A stretch of 5,565 nt of DNA from Acidobacteriaceae bacterium (GTDB lineage Bacteria; Acidobacteriota; Terriglobia; Terriglobales; Acidobacteriaceae), in the NCBI GenBank assembly GCA_030040395.1, contig JASHTU010000075.1, positions 1 through 5,565 on the forward strand, read 5' to 3'. Position 1 is the first letter of the stretch; each line of letters begins with the position of its first letter. Below, one piece after another: positions 1 to 5,311 of this stretch. The notes below the pieces were generated by a model. It had not been told where the DNA came from. It saw nothing but the letters and a program-made list of their open reading frames with translations, and did not search any database. A program made the position numbers and the translations under genes.

Positions 1-1609
1 GCGCTTTGCGCAGCCAGGAAAGCACGTGGTCATCCGAAGTGTTGAGCATGATCTCTTCCCCATCGTGCAGGGCGGGGTCGTGCTTTTTGAGCGCGATGAT
101 CTGCTCATACCAGTGCAGCATCGAATCCGGCTCTCGCTCCTCCGCGGCCACATTCACGCTCTTATAACTGGCTGGAATCGGCAGCCAGGTTTTCACGCCC
201 GCCTTAGAGAAACCCGCGTCCGGGCCGTCGTTCCACTGCATCGGCGTGCGCTCGCCGTCCCGGCCCTTCTCTTTGGGCCAGCCCGTGATGCCGATGGGGT
301 CCCTCACGTCTTCTTTGCGGGTGGGCGGGGTGGTCACCATCCCGATTTCGTCGCCGTAGTACATCATCGCCGTGTCGCGCGAGGCGAACAGAACCGTGGC
401 GATCACCCGCCCGATGTCGTCGTGCTGAGGTCCGTAGCCAAATCCAGGCGCTCCCTGCGCGTTCGTCTGGTAGCGGTCCCAGCGCGGATTGTCGTGATTG
501 TCGAAAACAAACAGCGGTTCAGCGCCGTTGAGCCCGGTTTCGGCTTGGTTGATGCGCTGCCGGAAGTCCGCAACGTCGAATTTGTTGATGAAGCCTACTT
601 GCATATCCATGGGGAGCTGCAGCTCGTCATTGTTTGCGCCGTACATCTTGCGCAGGTCGGCGATAGAGTCAAGGTAGGTTTCCCCAATCAGAACCACTCT
701 GCGTCCGCTCGCCGTATCGGTGGCCTGGCGCAACTCGCGCAGCACGTCGTGCACCTCCGGCAGGTTGTCGGTCTTGTTCGTCATTACTTCTTTATCGCCG
801 TACGCGTTGATCACCGGCTTGCCGTCGGGGCCCAGAACATAGGCTTCGTCCGTGTCTGTCGGGTCCTCGAAAAGCGAGGTAATGGCGTCCAGGCGAAATC
901 CGGCCACCCCACGCCCTATCCATAAGCGCGCCACGTCATACATGGCTTTTCGCACCTGGGGATTGTTCCAGTTGAGGTCCGGCTGCTGAATGTAGAAGCG
1001 GTGATAGTAATATTGGCCGGTCTTCGCGTCCCACTGCCAGGCGGAGTGGCCAAAGACCGACTCCCAGTTGTTCGGCGGCTCGCGCTTGCCGTTCACCATC
1101 TTGCCGTCGCGCCACATGTACCAGTCGCGCTTGGGATTGGTGCGCGAGCTGCGCGACTCCAGAAACCACGGGTGCTGGTCCGAGGTGTGGTTCAGCACCA
1201 GGTCCATGATGATGCCGATGTTGCGTTTCCTCGCCTCGGCCACCAGGCGGCTGAAGTCGGTCAGCGTCCCGTATCGCGGGTCGATTTTGTCGTAGTCGGA
1301 GATATCGTAGCCGAAATCCACCAGCGGCGAAGGATAGATGGGGGTCAGCCAGATGGCGTTAACGCCCAACTTCTGCAGGTAATCGAGCCGCGCAGTGATC
1401 CCGTTCAGGTCTCCGATCCCGTCGCCATTCGAGTCTTGGAAACTGCGCGGATAAATCTCGTAGATAACCGCATTGTCCCACCAGCCGGGACTGGACGACG
1501 CCAGCCCGGTTTGTTCCGCCGATGCGGCGGGCTGCTGTGCGATCACCGGAAAACGCGCGCCCAACAGAAGCGCGGGCAACAGGACAATAACGGGTGCGAT
1601 TCCTCTCAT
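1..1609 (-). CDS. Exported GH13 alpha-glucosidase (maltase / oligo-1,6-glucosidase type), 3' end outside window
   Basis: A secreted alpha-glucosidase that should release glucose from the non-reducing end of short alpha-glucosides. Reading the minus strand gives 536 residues without a stop up to the window edge; relatives are about 550-600 long, so only the end of the C-terminal beta domain is missing. Residues 1-24 form a Sec signal peptide with likely cleavage at VIA|QQ. The (beta/alpha)8 barrel follows, starting WWDNAVIYEIYPRSF. A calcium loop with Asp59, Asn61, Asp63 and Asp67 (DSNGDGIGDL) is visible. GH13 conserved regions are intact: DLVLNH (136-141), QPDLNW (209-214), GFRLDA with nucleophile Asp241, IGET with acid/base Glu310, and FDNHD with Asp373. 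The residue after the nucleophile is Ala242; in this family Ala or Thr there tends to go with alpha-1,4 preference and Val with alpha-1,6, so maltase-like activity is inferred. The start is fixed by the signal peptide and a GAGGAG site 7 bases upstream. It is divergent from the GH130 gene. Trehalose synthase or sucrose hydrolase activity is less likely but not excluded. Confidence 0.95.
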   Translation of the reverse strand, partial: MRGIAPVIVLLPALLLGARFPVIAQQPAASAEQTGLASSSPGWWDNAVIYEIYPRSFQDSNGDGIGDLNGITARLDYLQKLGVNAIWLTPIYPSPLVDFGYDISDYDKIDPRYGTLTDFSRLVAEARKRNIGIIMDLVLNHTSDQHPWFLESRSSRTNPKRDWYMWRDGKMVNGKREPPNNWESVFGHSAWQWDAKTGQYYYHRFYIQQPDLNWNNPQVRKAMYDVARLWIGRGVAGFRLDAITSLFEDPTDTDEAYVLGPDGKPVINAYGDKEVMTNKTDNLPEVHDVLRELRQATDTASGRRVVLIGETYLDSIADLRKMYGANNDELQLPMDMQVGFINKFDVADFRQRINQAETGLNGAEPLFVFDNHDNPRWDRYQTNAQGAPGFGYGPQHDDIGRVIATVLFASRDTAMMYYGDEIGMVTTPPTRKEDVRDPIGITGWPKEKGRDGERTPMQWNDGPDAGFSKAGVKTWLPIPASYKSVNVAAEEREPDSMLHWYEQIIALKKHDPALHDGEEIMLNTSDDHVLSWLRKA

Positions 1610-1616
1610 GCTTGCG

Positions 1617-1622
1617 CTCCTC
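1617..1622 (-). promoter_or_regulatory. Ribosome binding site of the GH13 gene
   Basis: GAGGAG on the minus strand lies 7 bases before the ATG at 1609. It supports that start, which also begins a clean signal peptide. Confidence 0.75.
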
Positions 1623-1660
1623 GAGCAGATTCAGAGTGAACCGATGGAGCGCGGCTTGAG

Positions 1661-1698
1661 GCGCGCGACTTTTTCCTCGAGAAAAAGCCGCCGCGCGC
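1661..1698. repeat. Bulged inverted repeat in the GH13 upstream region
   Basis: CTTTTTC (1669-1675) pairs with GAAAAAG (1681-1687) around a 5-base loop. GCGCGCG (1661-1667) pairs with CGCGCGC (1692-1698) outside it, with a small asymmetric internal bulge. On the minus strand it lies about 50-90 bases before the GH13 start, so it could fold in that gene's leader mRNA or act as an operator. It has no following T run, so it is not a classical terminator. Confidence 0.5.
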
Positions 1699-1945
1699 CG
1701 CTTCCGCTCGCACGCCATGGTTGTGAATCTGCTGTAACCATTGAAGAACATCCATCGGTGCTGCGGCGGAAATCAATGCTGATCGCCGGGCAGTGTCGAA
1801 TACTAACACACCAGCGTCATTGCCGGGAGAGCCATGCCAGATTAGCTCCAGTCCTGCCCGATTAAACTCCGCATCGCAGGCGCCGGACCCTGCGCGATGG
1901 CCTGCGTATACGCTTCGGCGGCTCCCTGCCAGTCGCCCGGTAAAA

Positions 1946-1953
1946 AACCGGTT
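1946..1953. promoter_or_regulatory. AACCGGTT palindrome in the divergent spacer (tentative operator)
   Basis: A perfect 8-base palindrome, AACCGGTT, flanked by A/T runs and by GTTAAC, lies between the divergent GH13 and GH130 genes. Sugar-responsive LacI-family repressors often bind AT-flanked palindromes with a central CG, which is the only reason to flag it. It also falls inside the possible TPR relic, so it may be coincidental. Confidence 0.15.
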
Positions 1954-2130
1954 AACACCCCCTGCCCTGCTCCGCTACCATGGCGCCGGTGGAGAAACAT
2001 GCCTCCGCGTCTCCTCAAAGCCGCGCCGCCGGTAGCCCTCCCGCTCTTGCGGCATGTTCGCGCGCGCCGGTCACTGCGCGCCAATTCGGCCCGGGGAAGA
2101 ATGCGTTCATTTTTCAAGACCGGAGTTGGA

Positions 2131-2136
2131 AGGGAG
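2131..2136 (+). promoter_or_regulatory. Ribosome binding site that sets the GH130 start
   Basis: AGGGAG, extended upstream as GGAAGGGAG, ends 9 bases before the ATG at 2146. It favours this start over in-frame starts further upstream, including an ATG at 2101 that would put a charged stretch before the signal peptide. Confidence 0.7.
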
Positions 2137-2145
2137 CTACCCCGA

Positions 2146-3315
2146 ATGCATAGAACAATCGAGCGCCTGTGGTTGTTTCTCGCCTTCGCCTTTCTCGCGG
2201 CGCACGCTCAGCAGACCGTCCCCAATGGGTGGGAGATTGGCCCCTTCACGCGCCCGGCTCAAGGCAACCCCGTCATCGTTCCCAACCCCGCCTCCCTGTT
2301 TCCGGATCCTATCCTTAAGGTTCCCGTACATTGGGAGGCGCTACACACCTTCAATCCGGCGGCCGTGGTGAGGAACGGCATGATTGACGTTCTCTATCGC
2401 GCAGAAGACGATACCGGCTCCATGCAGATCGGCATGCACACCTCGCGCCTTGGCTTGGCTGAGAGCGCAGACGGCATCCACTTTACCCTCCCCGCCGCGC
2501 CGGTATTCTACCCCGCTGAGGACAGCCAAAAAGCGCGCGAGTGGCCTGGCGGCGTCGAAGATCCGCGCATCGTGGAAACCGAAGACGGCTCCTACGTGCT
2601 GACCTACACCCAATGGAACCGCCAAACCTATTCGGTCGGTGTCGCCTCTTCGCCTGACCTGGCCCACTGGACCAAACACGGACCGGCGTTTTTCCAGGCC
2701 AAGGGCGGAAAATACGCCAATCTGAAATACAAATCCGCCGGAATCGTCACGGCTTTGCGCAATGGCCGGCTCATCGCCGTCCGCATGCGCGGAAAGTATT
2801 GGATGTATTGGGGCGAAGGCGCCATTCACCTGGCCACTTCGCCGGACCTTATTCATTGGACGCCCGTTGAGGACTCGCACGGCGAACCCCTTCAGGTGCT
2901 CAAGCCCCGTCCCGGACGTTTTGACAGCTCCTTTCCTGAGACCGGCCCTCCTCCGGTGCTCACCGCTCGCGGCATTGTCGTCATCTACAACGGCAAAAAC
3001 GCCGATTCCGGCGGCGATCCCAATCTACCTGCGAATACTTATGCCGCGGGAGAAGCCCTCTTCGACGCCCAGGATCCCGCGCATCTTCTGGCGCGAACCG
3101 ACGAGCCGGTTCTGGAGCCGGCTTTACCCTACGAGAAAACCGGCCAGTACGCGGCGGGAACCACCTTTGCGGAAGGGTTGGTGTACTTTCACGGCCAGTG
3201 GTTCCTTTATTACGGTTGCGCCGATTCGCTCGTCGCGGTCGTCACGGCCCCGCAACGCGCGCAGGCGCTCGGCGAAACGCGCACAGGCGATGGCCCGCCC
3301 TGGAAGGCTCAATGA
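2146..3315 (+). CDS. Exported GH130 beta-mannoside-active enzyme (probable beta-1,2-mannosidase type)
   Basis: A 389-residue secreted enzyme of glycoside hydrolase family 130, which covers beta-mannoside phosphorylases and beta-1,2-mannosidases built on a five-bladed beta-propeller. Residues 1-21 are a Sec signal peptide with likely cleavage at AHA|QQ. Family marks appear in order: TFNPAAV (68-74), LYRAED (83-88), GGVEDPRI (135-142), YWGE (221-224), FPETGPPPV (263-271), YNGKN (281-285), and YYGCADS (355-361) near the C-terminus. As I remember them, secreted Bacteroides beta-1,2-mannosidases share the WPGG.EDPR, YTQWNR, MYWGE and NTYAAG.ALFDA blocks, all seen here. Glu224 and Glu265 sit where that branch carries its catalytic glutamate pair, so hydrolysis rather than phosphorolysis is inferred. 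The signal peptide agrees, because phosphorylases are normally cytoplasmic. The start was chosen on the signal peptide and ribosome binding site. The gene is divergent from the GH13 gene and followed by its own terminator. The linkage and natural substrate are not proven by sequence. Confidence 0.88.
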   Translation: MHRTIERLWLFLAFAFLAAHAQQTVPNGWEIGPFTRPAQGNPVIVPNPASLFPDPILKVPVHWEALHTFNPAAVVRNGMIDVLYRAEDDTGSMQIGMHTSRLGLAESADGIHFTLPAAPVFYPAEDSQKAREWPGGVEDPRIVETEDGSYVLTYTQWNRQTYSVGVASSPDLAHWTKHGPAFFQAKGGKYANLKYKSAGIVTALRNGRLIAVRMRGKYWMYWGEGAIHLATSPDLIHWTPVEDSHGEPLQVLKPRPGRFDSSFPETGPPPVLTARGIVVIYNGKNADSGGDPNLPANTYAAGEALFDAQDPAHLLARTDEPVLEPALPYEKTGQYAAGTTFAEGLVYFHGQWFLYYGCADSLVAVVTAPQRAQALGETRTGDGPPWKAQ

Positions 3316-3382
3316 GGAGCAGGCAAGCACTCGAGGATTTGGCAAAAAGGGCCAGGGTCGCGGTATTCGCCTGCCGGATGAT

Positions 3383-3408
3383 ATCGGCCGGCTGGGGGCC
3401 GATTTTTT
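3383..3408 (+). terminator. Rho-independent terminator after the GH130 gene
   Basis: The arms ATCGGCC (3383-3389) and GGCCGAT (3397-3403) form a perfect 7-pair stem with a 7-base loop, followed by six T residues at 3403-3408. It lies 68 bases after the GH130 stop and should separate that gene from the amidohydrolase downstream. Confidence 0.85.
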
Positions 3409-3481
3409 CGGGTTCTAGCACCGTGCCTTGGTGATTTTGTAATTACTCCCGATGAACTTGGGCGCCCCAGGTCAGCACCAA

Positions 3482-3512
3482 TTGAAAACGTATAAGTTAT
3501 TGATTCTACAAT
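3482..3512 (+). promoter_or_regulatory. Weak sigma-70-like promoter candidate
   Basis: TTGAAA (3482-3487) and TACAAT (3507-3512) are spaced by 19 bases in the AT-richest part of the window. The spacing is longer than ideal and the site is over 300 bases from the amidohydrolase start, so assignment to that gene is uncertain. Confidence 0.2.
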
Positions 3513-3571
3513 AGCCCAAATAGCCAAGACAGCCCAATTGATTGCACGACCAGCACAAATTAGCACAAATT
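3512..3571 (+). repeat. Cluster of degenerate 9-10 base repeats
   Basis: Three contiguous 9-base units, TAGCCCAAA, TAGCCAAGA and CAGCCCAAT (3512-3538), are followed after a 12-base break by CAGCACAAAT and TAGCACAAAT (3551-3570). The last two contain an exact tandem of AGCACAAATT (3552-3571). The consensus is roughly YAGCMCAAAT. The patch is clearly AT-richer than the neighbouring genes and directly follows the promoter candidate at 3482-3512. A further TAGCACAAA occurs at 5161-5169. The function is unknown; binding sites for a regulator or simple slippage-derived repeats both fit. Confidence 0.5.
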
Positions 3572-3674
3572 CTTCCAAGCGTTTTGACCGGCATAATCCC
3601 TTGTGCAGGCGGAACGGGTTGTTAACCAAGTTATTACTGAAGCATAGCCGGTCGACCAGGACCTTGCCCCCTAT

Positions 3675-3830
3675 TCACTTGCGCTGAGCTTGCTCCAGCA
3701 CTTTCAAAATGGCGGGATCCTCGCTTCGCAGCGCCACTCCGCCATCACCATGAACGAGTTCTGGCTTTTGCAAAGCTTGTAACCGAAGACTGATTGTGTT
3801 TCCATACCGATTGGAAAGGGAAACCAGCTT
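3675..3830 (-). pseudogene. Possible C-terminal tail of an unidentified gene
   Basis: On the minus strand this stretch reads as 51 protein-like residues ending in a TGA at 3677-3675, including LQKPELVHGDGGVALRSEDP and AILKVLEQAQRK. Composition and codon choice look like a real C-terminus: a helix-forming, charged end with few rare residues. The frame stays open further upstream, but there it only runs antisense through the amidohydrolase gene. I infer that the body of the original gene was lost where the amidohydrolase segment joins. The family is not recognised. A chance open frame remains possible. Confidence 0.3.
3813..3820 (+). promoter_or_regulatory. Ribosome binding site of the amidohydrolase gene
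   Basis: GGAAAGGG ends 10 bases before the ATG at 3831, slightly long spacing but the only candidate. It supports the start that opens the signal peptide. Confidence 0.55.
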
Positions 3831-4937
3831 ATGAAGAAACTCTGCTTGCTTGTTTTTCTGTCCTCGCTGCTCGCTGCAGGCCAGAACGCGCCGCCACCGC
3901 CCGCGCCTGCTTTCACTGCTTCTGAGCTGAAAGCGTTCACATCGCTGGGCCCGATCGACACGCACACTCATATTTTCGTCACCGATGCTGAATTTATCGG
4001 CATGATCCGTCGACTGAATCTCCACACGGTCGACATCTGTCTCGACGACGACACAGATCCCTATTTGAAGGACCTGCCTCGCGAAATCGCCGACGCCAAA
4101 CGCTACGTCGCCGCCAGCCAGGGACACTCCGTGCTGGCTACCAGCTTCAATCCCTTCCTTTATCGCGATTCTGGATTCGACAGCTCGGCGAATCAGCAGA
4201 TCAACCGGGATTTCGATCAGGGCGCCGTGGCAGTGAAGATCTGGAAAAACATCGGCATGGAGATCAAACGGCCTGACGGAAGCTACCTCATGCCCGATGA
4301 TCCAGTATTCGAACCGATCTATCAGGACATCGCCGCACACAATAAAACTCTCATCGCTCACCTCGCCGAACCCGATTCGTGCTGGAAGCCGCTGACTCCG
4401 GCGGCGCCCGATTACTCATACTATGTGCACCATCCCCAGTGGCACATGTATGGAAAGGCGGGCGCACCGTCGAAGGCGGCAATCCTGGGTGCGCGAGATC
4501 GCATCCTGGCCGAAAATCCTCATTTACGGGTAGTCGGCGCCCACTTAGGCAGCATGGAGTCGGACTTCAACCAGCTCGCGCAACACCTTGATCGCTATCC
4601 CAATTTTGCTGTCGATCTTGCTGCGCGTATGCCGTACATCATCATGCTCCCGCGCGATCAGGCCATTGCTTTCATCCGTAAATACCAGGACCGTCTCATC
4701 TATGCAACCGACTTGGAGTTTATGCCGGGCGCAGATACCGGGAAAACGATCGCGCAATGGCAGAGCGAATATGCGCGCGATTGGAAGTTCCTCGCGACCA
4801 GCGACCTGGTGGGGTACCGCGCAAAGACGTACCGCGGTCTCAATTTGCCGCAACCGGTCCTTTATAAGCTGTACCACGCCAATGCTGTGCATTGGTTCCC
4901 AGGAATTCTGAAGACAATGGAACCATCCGCGAATTAG
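3831..4937 (+). CDS. Exported amidohydrolase-2 family (COG2159-like) metal-dependent hydrolase
   Basis: A 368-residue exported TIM-barrel hydrolase of the amidohydrolase superfamily, amidohydrolase-2 branch; members hydrolyse or decarboxylate diverse small carboxylate and lactone substrates. Residues 1-17 are a signal peptide (MKK, then a hydrophobic core), probably cleaved at AAG|QN, followed by a Pro-rich linker (APPPPAPA). The metal site is visible: DTHTH with His45 and His47 on strand 1, VKIW with Lys136, IAHLAEP with His177, GAHLG with His238, and ATDLE with Asp294. The C-terminal YHANAVHWF matches the family's usual closing NA..WF segment. The length is typical. The start is supported by GGAAAGGG upstream. 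It stands alone: a terminator separates it from the GH130 gene and no gene follows within 628 bases, so context gives no substrate. Secretion is notable because many characterised members act in the cytoplasm. The substrate cannot be predicted from this window. Confidence 0.88.
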   Translation: MKKLCLLVFLSSLLAAGQNAPPPPAPAFTASELKAFTSLGPIDTHTHIFVTDAEFIGMIRRLNLHTVDICLDDDTDPYLKDLPREIADAKRYVAASQGHSVLATSFNPFLYRDSGFDSSANQQINRDFDQGAVAVKIWKNIGMEIKRPDGSYLMPDDPVFEPIYQDIAAHNKTLIAHLAEPDSCWKPLTPAAPDYSYYVHHPQWHMYGKAGAPSKAAILGARDRILAENPHLRVVGAHLGSMESDFNQLAQHLDRYPNFAVDLAARMPYIIMLPRDQAIAFIRKYQDRLIYATDLEFMPGADTGKTIAQWQSEYARDWKFLATSDLVGYRAKTYRGLNLPQPVLYKLYHANAVHWFPGILKTMEPSAN

Positions 4938-5016
4938 GATTTCGCCGGCGGCAAAGCCCGAAGGCGCAGGCGGGTGGCCACGATCTCAGGGCGATGATTA
5001 TTCAACTGAGGGCGCC

Positions 5017-5043
5017 CCCGGTCCCTCGCGTTTGGGGACCGGG
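5017..5043. repeat. 9-pair GC-rich hairpin downstream of the amidohydrolase
   Basis: CCCGGTCCC (5017-5025) pairs perfectly with GGGACCGGG (5035-5043) around a 9-base loop. It starts 80 bases after the amidohydrolase stop and has no T run on either strand. It may stabilise or end the transcript in a factor-dependent way, or be a REP-like element. Confidence 0.6.
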
Positions 5044-5108
5044 CATGATCGCAAATTCGACCAGATGTTGGGCATTTCGGAGCCGTTCCGGGTCGTTAGT
5101 CGGCTACT

Positions 5109-5140
5109 CGGCAGTTACGTCACAGTAAACAGAACTGCCG
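5109..5140. repeat. 8-base inverted repeat with 16-base centre
   Basis: CGGCAGTT (5109-5116) and AACTGCCG (5133-5140) are perfect inverted copies separated by 16 bases. This could be a stem-loop or a dyad binding site. Confidence 0.5.
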
Positions 5141-5151
5141 CAGACGGTACA

Positions 5152-5178
5152 GCGCAGAACTAGCACAAAAATCTGCGC
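5152..5178. repeat. 7-base inverted repeat with A-rich loop
   Basis: GCGCAGA (5152-5158) and TCTGCGC (5172-5178) flank a 13-base A-rich centre that includes TAGCACAAA, the unit seen in the repeat cluster at 3512-3571. Confidence 0.45.
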
Positions 5179-5244
5179 GTGATCCCTTGGACGCTCACCC
5201 TATGGAGCTTGAAGCGCGTTCGAGAAGTGGGTGCCCCCCGGGGT

Positions 5245-5288
5245 CCCCGGCGAGCGGCGGGAACCCGCCTGCGGGTGGCTCGCTGGGG
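5245..5288. repeat. 11-pair stem with a nested second hairpin
   Basis: CCCCGGCGAGC (5245-5255) pairs with GCTCGCTGGGG (5278-5288) with a single G-T pair. Inside, GGCGGG (5256-5261) can pair with CCCGCC (5264-5269), or alternatively ACCCGC (5263-5268) with GCGGGT (5271-5276). The two inner folds exclude each other. It looks like a palindromic intergenic element. Confidence 0.6.
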
Positions 5289-5291
5289 TGG

Positions 5292-5311
5292 AGATCCCGA
5301 TTTTGGGATCT
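5292..5311. repeat. 7-pair hairpin adjoining the nested stem
   Basis: AGATCCC (5292-5298) and GGGATCT (5305-5311) form a perfect stem with loop GATTTT, three bases after the preceding structure. The two together look like one composite element. Confidence 0.55.

Larger units (their letters stand above)
1606..2110 (-). pseudogene. Possible frameshifted relic of a TPR-repeat protein
   Basis: Nothing intact is encoded here, but three pieces of tetratricopeptide-repeat-like sequence appear in order on the minus strand, each in a different frame. About 2014-1961 reads GDAEACFSTGAMVAEQGR (a TPR helix A), preceded in the same frame by NWRAVTGAREHAARAGG and an in-frame TGA at 2017. About 1958-1883 reads GFLPGDWQGAAEAY then TQAIAQGPA (helix B, with the usual A..Y..A...P spacing). 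About 1875-1833 reads DAEFNRAGLELIWHG (the next helix A). That last frame stays open to a TGA at 1608-1606, which overlaps the GH13 ATG as ATGA. Joining the pieces needs at least two frameshifts plus loss of one stop. The family assignment is by motif only. The alternatives are chance open frames in GC-rich DNA, or sequencing indels in a real gene. Confidence 0.42.

Noticed and set aside
26..925. 299-codon open frame on the plus strand
   Set aside because: It is antisense to the GH13 gene, whose minus-strand reading has every family motif. The translation is rich in Val, Arg and His as expected of a shadow frame and has no domain.
1001..1639. 212-codon open frame on the plus strand
   Set aside because: Antisense to the GH13 N-terminal half and signal peptide; no domain and no ribosome binding site.
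1897..2145. 83-codon N-terminal extension of the GH130 gene
   Set aside because: It is Pro/Arg/Ala-rich with no domain, and would bury the signal peptide in the interior; the ATG at 2146 has a good ribosome binding site.
2341..2880. 179-codon open frame on the minus strand
   Set aside because: Antisense to the conserved GH130 core; no recognisable motif.
3309..3629. 106-codon open frame on the minus strand with a short hydrophobic stretch (INWAVLAIWAIV)
   Set aside because: It runs through the GH130 terminator and the short-repeat cluster; the hydrophobic part is the translation of the repeats, and there is no ribosome binding site.
3831..4361. Upstream part of the minus-strand frame that ends at 3675
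   Set aside because: Antisense to the amidohydrolase catalytic core; only the tail outside that gene looks protein-like.
5017..5043. Intrinsic terminator for the amidohydrolase
   Set aside because: The stem is strong but is followed by CATGATCG, not a T run, so it is listed as a hairpin only.
4892..5128. 78-codon plus-strand open frame overlapping the amidohydrolase end
   Set aside because: It starts inside the gene in another frame and runs through hairpins; no domain.
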